The position numbers were made by a program, and so were the translations under genes. The notes below the pieces were generated by a model, which was not told the origin of the DNA, did not search any database, and saw only the letters and a list, made by a program, of their open reading frames with translations. A stretch of DNA of 14,358 bases from Zwartia sp. (GTDB taxonomy: Bacteria > Pseudomonadota > Gammaproteobacteria > Burkholderiales > Burkholderiaceae_B), in contig JAURZO010000053.1 of NCBI GenBank assembly GCA_030653405.1, positions 1 through 14,358 on the forward strand, in the 5' to 3' direction. Below, piece by piece: positions 5,998 to 13,282 of the stretch. Each line of letters opens with the position of its first letter. Positions within the stretch are counted from its first letter, which is position 1.

Positions 5998-7177
5998 ATA
6001 CACGACACGGCGAGACATGCTCAAGCTTGCCAGCCTATTTACGGTTGCAGGTGCAGCACCACTCTTGTCGGCGGCGAACGCCCGTGCACAGACGAACCCG
6101 GATCAGCCTGTCAAAATTGGATACCTCCCCATTACCGATGCGGCACCTTTGCTGGTGGCGCATCACAATGGCTACTTTAAAGATGCCGGCGTTGTGGCTG
6201 AAAAACCAACGCTCTTTCGGAGCTGGGCACAACTCGCCGAGGCCTTTATCGCTGGACAAACGAACGTCGTCCACCTACTGTCACCCATGACGGTATGGGC
6301 ACGCTTTGGTAGCAAGGTGCCGGCCAAGGTTGTGGCGTGGAATCATGTGAATGGTTCGGCGCTGACGGTGTCCCCAAAGATCAATAGTTTGAAAGATCTT
6401 GGCGGCACGACAGTTGCCATACCCTTTTGGTATTCAATTCATAATGTGGTTTTACAGGACATGCTCAGGGCCGATGGGTTGACGCCTGTGGCACGCAGGG
6501 TGGGCAAAGTTGAGCCCAACGAAGTGGCGCTTGTCGTGATGGCGCCCTCTGATATGTTGCCCGCGTTGGCGGCTGGAAGTATCTCAGGCTACATCGTGGC
6601 CGAGCCTTTTAATGCGGCTGCAGAGCTGATGGGAGTCGGTAAAGTGCTCCGCTTTACGGGTGATGTCTGGCGTAATCACGCTTGCTGCACGGTGTTCATG
6701 CATGAGCGTGATTTGAATGGTCGGCCCCAATGGTCTCAGGGCGTGGTCGATGCCATTGTGCGTGCGCAGCTCTGGATTTCTGAAAACCGGGCAGAGACCG
6801 CGAAAATTCTCTCGCGCGAGAGCGGCAAGCAGTACACGCCGCATGGCTTGAGCGCGCTCACTAAAGTGCTTGCACCGACTGCGAGTGATGAGCAGGGCTA
6901 TCTTGCCTCACGGGCGATTCGTCATACGGACTGGCATGAGCAGCGGATCGGTTTTCAACCCTATCCATATCCGAGCTACACCGAAGAGTTGGTGTCGCGT
7001 TTGAAAAACACAACGGTTGAAGCAGATCGTGGTTTTCTCAATCAATTAGATCCGGCCTTCGCCGCTCAAGATCTGGTGGATGACCGCTTCGTCAAAAAGT
7101 CAATCGAAGCGGTTGGTGGCTTGCAGAAATTCGGTGTACCGAACGACTACAGCCGTAAAGAACTCATCGACATCTGA
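5987..7177 (+). CDS. TAT-exported substrate-binding protein of the ABC importer (NrtA/SsuA-like)
   Basis: A 396-residue solute-binding protein of the nitrate/sulfonate/taurine family (NMT1-like fold). The N-terminus has a twin-arginine signal, TTRRDMLK (6-13), a hydrophobic stretch LASLFTVAGAAPLLSAA and a likely AxA cleavage site after ANARA (30-34), so it should be exported folded to the periplasm. The mature part begins VKIGYLPITDAAPLLVAHHNGYFKDAG, the usual family opening; IVAEPFNAAAE (203-213) and a Cys pair in NHACCTVF (230-237) follow. The ATG at 5987 is chosen because AGGAA (5975-5979) is correctly spaced and it gives an intact TAT signal; an upstream ATG at 5882 would add 35 unlikely residues inside the ATPase gene. 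The ligand is unknown. No nitrate reductase is nearby, which argues against simple nitrate uptake. Confidence 0.9.
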   Translation: MCTEYTTRRDMLKLASLFTVAGAAPLLSAANARAQTNPDQPVKIGYLPITDAAPLLVAHHNGYFKDAGVVAEKPTLFRSWAQLAEAFIAGQTNVVHLLSPMTVWARFGSKVPAKVVAWNHVNGSALTVSPKINSLKDLGGTTVAIPFWYSIHNVVLQDMLRADGLTPVARRVGKVEPNEVALVVMAPSDMLPALAAGSISGYIVAEPFNAAAELMGVGKVLRFTGDVWRNHACCTVFMHERDLNGRPQWSQGVVDAIVRAQLWISENRAETAKILSRESGKQYTPHGLSALTKVLAPTASDEQGYLASRAIRHTDWHEQRIGFQPYPYPSYTEELVSRLKNTTVEADRGFLNQLDPAFAAQDLVDDRFVKKSIEAVGGLQKFGVPNDYSRKELIDI

Positions 7178-7190
7178 AAGGTGCAAGCAG

Positions 7191-7946
7191 GTGCGTGACA
7201 AGATACAAAGTTCTTTGCGGGGGACGTTCGGACTGCTGCTGCTATTAGCACTCTGGTGGTCTATGACGGTGCCATTTTCAGAAAGTGCGGGTATGGTTCG
7301 GCGCTTCGCACCCGGTCCAGCTTTGCTGACCCTTTATGAGATGCTGGGTCATGCCGAAATCTGGACGCATATCGCTGTCAGCCTGCAGCGTGTTTTTGTC
7401 GGGCTGGGATTCGCGTTGCTCATTGGTGTGCCGCTTGGATTGCTGCTTGGTAGCTCCGCGCGTATCAATGCGACGTTCTCACCCGCCTTTCAGTTTTTGA
7501 GAATGATTTCACCTCTGTCGTGGATGCCGATTGCGGTCATTGCGTTTGGGGTGGGCAATCAGCCCGTGTATTTCTTGCTGGCGTTTGCCGCAGTGTGGCC
7601 GATCATGCTCAACACCATCGCTGGGGTGCGCGCCTTGGATCCGCGCTGGCTGCAGCTTTCTAAAAGCTTGGCGGCGACACGATGGGAAACCTTGCTTGGG
7701 GTGGTGTTGCCGGGGGTATTGGGGCATGTGCTGACCGGCTCTCGTCTGGCCATCGGCATTGTCTGGATCGTGTTGGTGCCCTGTGAGATGTTGGGTGTCT
7801 CTGCAGGCTTGGGCTATTTCATTCTGGATACGCGTGATCGTCTCGCATATCACGAGTTAATGGCGACGATTGTATTGATCGGTATTTTAGGGTTCATCCT
7901 GGACTGGATGTTTAGAGAATTTTGTCAATTATGGAGTAAAGCATGA
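7191..7946 (+). CDS. ABC importer permease, NrtB/SsuC-like, GTG start
   Basis: A 251-residue BPD-type inner-membrane permease with about six hydrophobic segments (roughly 11-28, 65-88, 108-122, 127-148, 185-205, 224-243). The cytoplasmic coupling loop expected to contact the ATPase reads SLAATRWETLLGVVLPGVL (159-177), a variant of the EAA motif with the conserved G replaced by other small residues. The later stretch GLGYFILDTRDRLAYHELMA is typical of the nitrate/taurine group. I chose the GTG at 7191 because AAAGG (7177-7181) is well placed and the hydrophobic N-terminus starts soon after; a reading from 7080 would overlap the binding-protein gene by ~100 bp. It starts 13 bp after that gene and its stop overlaps the OsmC-like gene by 4 bp (ATGA). 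Confidence 0.9.
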   Translation: MRDKIQSSLRGTFGLLLLLALWWSMTVPFSESAGMVRRFAPGPALLTLYEMLGHAEIWTHIAVSLQRVFVGLGFALLIGVPLGLLLGSSARINATFSPAFQFLRMISPLSWMPIAVIAFGVGNQPVYFLLAFAAVWPIMLNTIAGVRALDPRWLQLSKSLAATRWETLLGVVLPGVLGHVLTGSRLAIGIVWIVLVPCEMLGVSAGLGYFILDTRDRLAYHELMATIVLIGILGFILDWMFREFCQLWSKA

Positions 7947-8494
7947 GCGAAACATTACAAGCAGAAACGGTCAAGGTTTACCTGCGACCCATTGATGCCA
8001 CGGGGCTGGCAGCCTTTGCGGAGAAAGGTCGTGCGAATCCGACTTCGAAAGGGACCAACAAGGTTCGCACCGTCATGGAAGGCCAGTATCGTTCCTTGAG
8101 CTATGTCGGTGACCATGAGCCTGTCGTGGTCGATGAGCCTTTGCATCTGTTTGGTCAGAACACTGCACCCGCACCTGGCGAGATTGTGTTGTCGGGACTG
8201 GGCGGTTGTTTAGCCGTTGGGATCACGGCGGTCGCCACATGGAAACAAGTCAAGCTGAGCAAGCTCGAGATTTTTCTAGAAGGGGATATTGGCAATTCGG
8301 CGGCTTGGGGAGCGGGCGGAGCGCTGGATAAAAAATCCACTGAAATGGGTTTTCAAGCCGTGCGTGTAAAGGTCATTGTCGAGGGGGATGCTTCCAGAGA
8401 AGTCTTGGATGAAATCGTCAAGCAGGCGAATGAATACTCCCCAGTGGCAAACAGCATTCGCAATCCCATTCCTTTTGAGATAACAACCGCTTAG
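7943..8494 (+). CDS. OsmC-fold protein with only one of the two redox cysteines
   Basis: A 183-residue OsmC/Ohr-superfamily protein. The core helix LSGLGGCLAVGITAVATW (83-100) carries the first conserved Cys (Cys89). The second family Cys, normally in a CPxS-type motif near the C-terminus, is replaced: the matching stretch ANEYSPVANSI (162-172) has Ser166. Classical Ohr and OsmC peroxidases use both Cys residues to reduce organic hydroperoxides, so this protein may use Cys89 alone, with an outside thiol, or have another role. The N-terminal ~45 residues are variable, and there is no signal peptide. It is translationally coupled to the permease (4-bp overlap) and followed 29 bp later by the flavoprotein gene. 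Its place inside an uptake/redox operon suggests it acts on the imported compound or a reactive product (inference). Confidence 0.85.
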   Translation: MSETLQAETVKVYLRPIDATGLAAFAEKGRANPTSKGTNKVRTVMEGQYRSLSYVGDHEPVVVDEPLHLFGQNTAPAPGEIVLSGLGGCLAVGITAVATWKQVKLSKLEIFLEGDIGNSAAWGAGGALDKKSTEMGFQAVRVKVIVEGDASREVLDEIVKQANEYSPVANSIRNPIPFEITTA

Positions 8495-8523
8495 TTAAGA
8501 CACATAGAGTCAGAGAGTCTGAA

Positions 8524-9669
8524 ATGAAACAACTCGACGCACCAATCCTAGAGGGCCATCGTGCACACGATGCACAAGCATTACTGCAGGCAGTCCGCAC
8601 GATTGCGCAAGGGGAGTTGTCTCGCACGGTTCAGGATATTGATCAAAAGGGTCATTACCCTGAAAGCGTCTTGCGCCAGCTTGCCGCAGCCGGTGCGATG
8701 AGCGCACATCTTAAAGCACCACATGGCTTGAATGATTTTGGTTTGGCGATCCGATCGATTGCTGAGGTCGCCAAGGTCTGTGGCTCAACGGGTTTCATGA
8801 TGTGGTGTCAGGCAGTCTGTGGCTTGTACTTGCAGGAGGCGTCTGCGCACGCTTTGCAAGGCCCGCCGTTGTCACAACATGTATCAGGACAGCGACTCGG
8901 CGGCACAGCACTCTCCAATCCAATGAAGACGTATGCCAAGATCGAGTCGTTCATGCTCAAGGCCGTGCCGGTTGAGGGGGGGTATCGTGTCAGCGGCAGC
9001 CTTCCCTGGGTAAGCAATCTTGGCCCTGATCATTACTGTGGTGCCATTGCCACCATTCAGGACGGTGGTGCCGAGCGCGAGTTGATGTTTTTACTTCGTT
9101 GCGATGCGGACGGTATTACCCTCAAAGAGTGTCCGAGCTTTTCGGGTATGGAGGGTACGGCGACCTATGGTCTTCATTTGAATGAATATTTTGTCCCAAG
9201 AGACGAGGTGATTGCCGATCCAGCAAAGCCTCTGATTAAAAAAATTCGCGCCGCCTTCGTGATGTTGCAATGTGGCATGGCAGCCGGCGTGATTCAGGGC
9301 GCGATTGATTCGATGTGGGCGGTCGAAGCCCAGCTCGGTCATGTCAATCGCTATCTCGAAGATCGACCCGATACCTTGCAGCGCGAACTCGATGCATTGC
9401 TCTCGCGCATCATGACGTTGGCACAAACACCATATGATGATCGTGATGCCTTTTTCATCCAAGTGTTGGATGCGCGTGCGCACGGTGCGGAGCTGAGTTT
9501 GCGCGCTGCGCAGTCAGCGCTCCTGCATCAAGGCGCGCGTGGGTATTTGATGAGTTCTGAAGTGCAGCGACGTGTGCGTGAATCGCATTTTGTCGCGATC
9601 GTGACGCCAGCGATCAAGCATTTGCGCAGTGAAATGGCGCGTTTGAGTCAGGAGACGATGCCAGCATGA
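8524..9669 (+). CDS. Acyl-CoA-dehydrogenase-fold flavoprotein lacking the usual catalytic Glu
   Basis: A 381-residue protein of acyl-CoA dehydrogenase architecture: an N-terminal helical domain (to ~115), a central beta domain with the flavin-facing GYRVSGSLPWVSNLG (153-167), and a C-terminal four-helix bundle with QGARGY (336-341). Where dehydrogenases have the RDAR...YEGTxEI segment bearing the active Glu, this one reads RESHFVAIVTPAIKHLR (352-368), putting Thr361 at the Glu position. That pattern is closer to the monooxygenase side of the superfamily (DszC, SfnB and similar flavin-dependent enzymes) than to beta-oxidation. No CoA-ligase, thiolase or ETF gene is nearby. Two Met/Cys-rich runs, CGSTGFMMWCQAVCG (86-100), are notable. 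The start ATG has only a weak AGAGAG ribosome site. Its stop overlaps the next gene by 4 bp, tying it to the rubredoxin fusion that probably supplies electrons (inference). Confidence 0.82.
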   Translation: MKQLDAPILEGHRAHDAQALLQAVRTIAQGELSRTVQDIDQKGHYPESVLRQLAAAGAMSAHLKAPHGLNDFGLAIRSIAEVAKVCGSTGFMMWCQAVCGLYLQEASAHALQGPPLSQHVSGQRLGGTALSNPMKTYAKIESFMLKAVPVEGGYRVSGSLPWVSNLGPDHYCGAIATIQDGGAERELMFLLRCDADGITLKECPSFSGMEGTATYGLHLNEYFVPRDEVIADPAKPLIKKIRAAFVMLQCGMAAGVIQGAIDSMWAVEAQLGHVNRYLEDRPDTLQRELDALLSRIMTLAQTPYDDRDAFFIQVLDARAHGAELSLRAAQSALLHQGARGYLMSSEVQRRVRESHFVAIVTPAIKHLRSEMARLSQETMPA

Positions 9670-10946
9670 GCGTGATCGAAGCATGGCGCGAGTACATTTG
9701 TAACGCTTGCGGTTACGTTTACAACGAGCGCGATGGCGATGTGGATGGAGGCCTCGCTCCAGGTACACGCTTTGAGGACATTCCCGACGATTGGTATTGC
9801 CCCATTTGTGGCGTGACAAAATCTGATTTTGTCTTACTGCAAAAGCATGATGTCGCGGCAGTCGTTATGTCAAAAGTTTCAAGCGGAGTGTCTCCATTGC
9901 ATATGGCGTACTCGGTGACGGCATCGTTGCGGCCTGTTTCTCGCTATTATGATGTCGTGATCGTTGGCGGTGGTGTAGCGGCCTGGCGCACGGTTGAAGC
10001 GCTGCGTGCATTGTCCACATCTCTGCCGCATGGATTGTCGATTGCAATGATTTCGCAATGCGAGGCGCATCGGTATGACAAGCCGTTGCTGTCGGTGGCG
10101 ATTGCAAGGCAGCTGACGTTATCCGAACTGATCAATGAGTCGGGAGAGCAGTCCGCGGCGAGACTTGAGGTTTCACTCTTTCCACAAACCACCGCAATCA
10201 GTCTCGATGCGACGGCTCAGACGTTGCGCACAACACTAGGGAGCTTTCATTACAAGAGTCTGGTGATTGCGCATGGTGCGCAGTCTGTGCTGCCTAAAAA
10301 TTTACCACCCGAGTATTGCTGGCGCATTAACCATCTGGACCAGTACTCAAAGTTCAGGCAGTCTCTGGGCTCTGCGTCACGCCATGTGCTGATTGTTGGT
10401 GCTGGTCTGATTGGATCTGAGCTGACGAATGACTTGGCCCTAGGCGGGCACACCGTCACACTCGTGGATGTGGCGGCGCGTCCACTTGCACGGTTGTTGG
10501 AGGACGCCTCTCGCTCGGCGGCGTTGCTCGAGGCTTGGTCTGCGTTGCCTGTTTCCTTCTTTGGTGAAACGGAGGTGTTAGGTGTCACGCGGGCTGTAGC
10601 GGGGACGTTTGAAGCTCGCCTAAGCTCTGGGGTGAGTGTTAATGTAGACGCCGTCGTTGTGGCGGCAGGCTTGCAGACCTCAGACCACTTGTCTCGGAGT
10701 GCTGGTTTAGCGTGGGAAAACGGAATCGTTGTTGATCCCACGACCCTTGAGACCAGTGCGTCAAGCGTCTATGCCTTGGGCGATTGCATCTCTATTGATG
10801 GCTGTACGAGTCGCTACATTGCGCCAATCAGTCGCCAGGCGGCAACGATCGCGAGCCAGATTGCGGGAGCGAGTTTGGTGCCATACGTCAACCAGCCCGT
10901 ACCCGTTCGGATTAAAACAACGTCTTTGCCGATGACGATCGCTTAG
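9666..10946 (+). CDS. Rubredoxin fused to FAD/NAD(P)H-dependent rubredoxin reductase
   Basis: A 426-residue fusion. Residues ~9-58 are a complete rubredoxin: CNAC (Cys12, Cys15) and CPIC (Cys45, Cys48) would hold one iron, with the family's GDxDGGLAPGTRFEDIPDDWYC spacing between them. After a ~35-residue linker comes a two-dinucleotide-domain flavoprotein reductase: FAD motif VIVGGGVAAW (98-107), NAD(P)H motif IVGAGLIGSEL (243-253) and the second FAD motif VYALGDC (368-374). Rubredoxin reductases pass electrons from NAD(P)H through FAD to rubredoxin, so one chain holds donor and carrier. The protein stops soon after PVRIKTTSLPMTIA, where related reductases such as Acinetobacter RubB continue for several tens of residues, so the C-terminal domain appears cut short. 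The start overlaps the flavoprotein stop (ATGA), and the stop codon interlocks with the convergent dioxygenase gene. Confidence 0.92.
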   Translation: MSVIEAWREYICNACGYVYNERDGDVDGGLAPGTRFEDIPDDWYCPICGVTKSDFVLLQKHDVAAVVMSKVSSGVSPLHMAYSVTASLRPVSRYYDVVIVGGGVAAWRTVEALRALSTSLPHGLSIAMISQCEAHRYDKPLLSVAIARQLTLSELINESGEQSAARLEVSLFPQTTAISLDATAQTLRTTLGSFHYKSLVIAHGAQSVLPKNLPPEYCWRINHLDQYSKFRQSLGSASRHVLIVGAGLIGSELTNDLALGGHTVTLVDVAARPLARLLEDASRSAALLEAWSALPVSFFGETEVLGVTRAVAGTFEARLSSGVSVNVDAVVVAAGLQTSDHLSRSAGLAWENGIVVDPTTLETSASSVYALGDCISIDGCTSRYIAPISRQAATIASQIAGASLVPYVNQPVPVRIKTTSLPMTIA

Positions 10947-11743
10947 ACTGACGGCGAAGCCCAGACGTAGGACTCCATCGAGAGCATGCCGTAGCGGACC
11001 TCTTTTTCCAGAACATCAACGGACTCTTGTGCACCTGTTGCGCCCAAGGCCACAAACAGTGGCAGGAAATGCTCGTCGGTAGGATGCGCTCGCGCAGCTT
11101 GAGGAGCCTGAGTCCTGTAGTTCAGTAGGCTCTCGATGTTGTGGCGATCCACGGCTGAGCGCACCCAGTCCGCGAACGCTGTGACGTAAGGCTGCGTCTG
11201 CGTCACGTCAGGTCCACGAAACTCGAATAAATTGTGCGTCATGCTGCCCGAACCGATGATCGCGATGCCCTCTGCGCGAAGGGGCGCCAGTGCTTCCCCC
11301 ATGGCGAGCACTTGTTCAGGCGTGGCATTCTCGGGTAACGATAGGGGCACGACCGGAATGTCTGCCTCGGGACGAAGATGCATGAGAGGCACCCAAACGC
11401 CGTGATCCAAACCTTGGTTCGGATCAAGCTGTGCCGAAATGCCCACCATCTCAAGAGCTTGTCTGACTCGCTCAGCTAATTCTGGCGAACCCGGTGCAGG
11501 GTAACTGAGTGTGTAAAGTACTTTTGGAAAACCACCAAAATCATGGATTGTGCGAGGTTGTGGGTGACTTCCCACAAACATTCCTCGCGTTTGCCAGTGG
11601 GGTGAGACAACGACAATCCCTCGCACCCCATCCAGACGATGACCGAGTTGCTGGAGTTGTGCCCCAAGCGGACCGGGCTCAATCGCCAGCATGGGTGAAC
11701 CATGCGAGACGAATATTGCGGGTGCGAGTTTCTTGTTCATCAT
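10943..11743 (-). CDS. Class III extradiol (LigB/DODA-type) dioxygenase
   Basis: A 266-residue protein of the LigB fold close to the YgiD/4,5-DOPA dioxygenase group, of normal length. Conserved His residues stand in the expected places: VSHGSP (His14), SPHW (His49, 35 residues on, the same spacing as in YgiD), GLDHGVW (His114), GSMTHN (His170) and DEHFLPL (His225). His14, His49 and His225 are the likely metal ligands; the others line the catechol site. The reaction is probably ring opening of a catechol-type compound with O2; the true substrate is open. I chose the ATG at 11741-11743, which has AAGGA five bases upstream; a second ATG follows at once, and a TTG at 11758 is less likely. It follows the doxX-like gene by 66 bp and shares four bases of stop codon with the fusion gene on the other strand. 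Confidence 0.9.
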   Translation of the reverse strand: MMNKKLAPAIFVSHGSPMLAIEPGPLGAQLQQLGHRLDGVRGIVVVSPHWQTRGMFVGSHPQPRTIHDFGGFPKVLYTLSYPAPGSPELAERVRQALEMVGISAQLDPNQGLDHGVWVPLMHLRPEADIPVVPLSLPENATPEQVLAMGEALAPLRAEGIAIIGSGSMTHNLFEFRGPDVTQTQPYVTAFADWVRSAVDRHNIESLLNYRTQAPQAARAHPTDEHFLPLFVALGATGAQESVDVLEKEVRYGMLSMESYVWASPSV

Positions 11744-11768
11744 TTCAATCCTTGACAAGAAGTTGATT

Positions 11769-11806
11769 ACGTCGGGACGTGTATATACAGGGTGTAGACG
11801 CCGTCT
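11769..11806. repeat. Cluster of short dyads between doxX-like and dioxygenase genes
   Basis: Three dyads lie in 38 bases: ACGTC-GG-GACGT (11769-11780), GTATATAC (11781-11788) and AGACG-C-CGTCT (11796-11806). No T-run follows, so they do not form a classical terminator. They could be a regulator site, an mRNA processing or stability element, or chance. Confidence 0.3.
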
Positions 11807-11809
11807 GGA

Positions 11810-12229
11810 TCAGGCTTTGACCCTTGAACCCTGACTGCCGAGGCTCCAAGTGCCGGGACCTTGTGCAGCCAAGATCAGTAAGCCACCTACGACCGCCAGA
11901 TTTTTGTAAAAAAGTAGCTGTTGTATGAATGCTTGCTCGGCAGGTACGGCCCAGTATGCATGAAAGGCGAAGCTTGCGACGGCCGTGAAGAGCGCCAACA
12001 CTAAGGCAGCCGGACGGGCGAACAAGCCTGTCAATAAGGCGAGTCCACCCCCGATTTCAATAATGATTGCGATCACGGCGCCAAACGCTGCCAAAGGTAA
12101 TCCGACTGAGTTGATATAACCGACTGTACCTTCGAAGCCACTGATTTTGGATATGCCAGCGGGCAGAAACAGTGCGACAAGTGCCAGTCGTCCAAGAAAG
12201 GTCAAAGCATTTTGAAAGGTGTTGTTCAT
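11810..12229 (-). CDS. DoxX-family membrane protein
   Basis: A 139-residue protein with four hydrophobic segments (about 11-28, 45-68, 73-95, 107-123). FLGRLALVALFLPAGISKISGF (11-32), with the R...PAGxxKxxGF pattern and a following GLP, is typical of DoxX/YphA-like proteins. DoxX was named as a quinol oxidase subunit in Acidianus; bacterial members are of uncertain function, often linked to redox or thiol stress. The ATG at 12227-12229 has AAGAGAA upstream. It is the first gene of a probable doxX-dioxygenase operon, with a LysR gene diverging from it 98 bp away, the usual layout for LysR control of the neighbouring operon. Confidence 0.88.
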   Translation of the reverse strand: MNNTFQNALTFLGRLALVALFLPAGISKISGFEGTVGYINSVGLPLAAFGAVIAIIIEIGGGLALLTGLFARPAALVLALFTAVASFAFHAYWAVPAEQAFIQQLLFYKNLAVVGGLLILAAQGPGTWSLGSQGSRVKA

Positions 12230-12327
12230 GAAAATTCTCTTGAATAGGTGTAAAACGACAGTCTATTGATCTGATTAAATAAGATAAATACATTAATAAT
12301 TGATTAATTGTCTTTAAAATAGGAACA
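12230..12327. promoter_or_regulatory. Divergent control region, doxX-like / lysR
   Basis: A 98-bp AT-rich region between the two divergent starts. It holds ATTAAT-N5-ATTAAT (12292-12308), inside a longer run of TTAAT/TTGAT words, and could offer a LysR box (T-N11-A class), but no single clear site stands out. Ribosome sites are AAGAGAA for the minus gene and AGGAAC for lysR. Promoter hexamers cannot be picked with confidence in so AT-rich a stretch. Confidence 0.45.
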
Positions 12328-13236
12328 ATGGATAAGTTTGAAGCAATGCGTACCTTTGTGGCGGTAGTCGATGCCGGCAGTTTTGTTGCGGCTGCAGAGC
12401 GCTTGCAAAGTTCAAAAGCAGTCGTCTCCAGACTCGTGGCCGAGCTTGAACGGCATCTGGGCGTGCGACTCCTGCACCGCACAACGCGCAAACTATCGCT
12501 CACGCCTGAGGGCGATACGTTTGTCGGGCGGTGCCGCAGTGTGTTGTACGAACTTCAGGATGCTGAAGACGACGTCAGTCATCGTAGTGCCCAAGCCAGA
12601 GGCACCTTGCGCGTCAATGTGCCGGTAAGTTATGGCATTTCACATCTGTCAAAGCTCTGGGCAGGCTTTATGCGGATGCACCCCGATGTTGAGCTCGATG
12701 TCACGCTTTCCGATCGCCTCGTCGATCTTGTCGAGGAAGGCTATGACCTGGCTGTGCGCGTTGGAAATCTGGATGCATCGTCGCTGGTGAGTCGCAGGCT
12801 TAGCAGTACGCGACTGCGTCTTTGCGCGTCGCCGGGATATATACAGCAGCATGGCAAGCCCACGACGCCACCCGAGCTCAGTCACCACCGCGTGCTGGCC
12901 TATAGCTTGCTCTCCTCTGGCGACGTGTGGACGTTCAGTCATCGGAACGATGCGACGCATCAGGCAACTGTGCGAGTTGCCCCAGTGATGCGCAGCAATA
13001 ATGGCGACACATGTCGGGATGCCGCCTTAGGGGGCCAGGGGATCGTGCTACAGCCTGACTTTCTTGTAGGTGATGCACTTGAGTCTGGACAGCTGATCGA
13101 GCTGATGCCGGACTGGCAGGGTGGAGAGCTCGGGATCCACGCTGTATATCCGAGTCGTCGTTATTTGTCGGCCAAGGTTCGATTGCTGGTTGATTACTTG
13201 GTTGAGCGCTTGCAGCAGTCCCCCATTCTTAGATGA
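12328..13236 (+). CDS. LysR-family transcriptional regulator
   Basis: A 302-residue LysR regulator of standard length. Residues 1-60 form the winged helix-turn-helix: MDKFEAMRTFVAVVDAGSF, then AAAERLQSSKAVVSRLVAELE and the wing VRLLHRTTRKLSLTPEG. A linker helix follows, then the effector domain from about 90, with GTLRVNVPVSYG, LDVTLSDRLVDLVEEGYDLAVRVG and GIVLQPDFLVGDAL, all typical of the CrgA/AaeR-like subgroup that often governs small redox or quinone-linked membrane genes. The effector is unknown. AGGAAC lies just before the ATG. It diverges from the doxX-dioxygenase pair and most likely controls that pair and itself (inference from layout). Confidence 0.93.
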   Translation: MDKFEAMRTFVAVVDAGSFVAAAERLQSSKAVVSRLVAELERHLGVRLLHRTTRKLSLTPEGDTFVGRCRSVLYELQDAEDDVSHRSAQARGTLRVNVPVSYGISHLSKLWAGFMRMHPDVELDVTLSDRLVDLVEEGYDLAVRVGNLDASSLVSRRLSSTRLRLCASPGYIQQHGKPTTPPELSHHRVLAYSLLSSGDVWTFSHRNDATHQATVRVAPVMRSNNGDTCRDAALGGQGIVLQPDFLVGDALESGQLIELMPDWQGGELGIHAVYPSRRYLSAKVRLLVDYLVERLQQSPILR

Positions 13237-13247
13237 GGAAAGCCGGC

Positions 13248-13273
13248 ATCGCTGTGCTATCTAGCTGTGCGAT
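13248..13273. terminator. Possible weak hairpin between convergent lysR and channel-like genes
   Basis: ATCGC (13248-13252) pairs with GCGAT (13269-13273); inside, after a symmetric TGT/TGT internal loop, GCTA pairs with TAGC around a two-base TC loop. The hairpin sits in the 46-bp gap between two convergent genes, where a two-way terminator would be expected. There is no T-tract on either side, so the call is tentative. Confidence 0.25.
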
Positions 13274-13282
13274 TGAAGCGTA

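Noticed and set aside
5128..7946. Naming the importer as a nitrate, taurine or sulfonate transporter
   Set aside because: Family motifs fit the whole group, but no substrate-specific gene (nitrate reductase, TauD, SsuD) is present in the operon.
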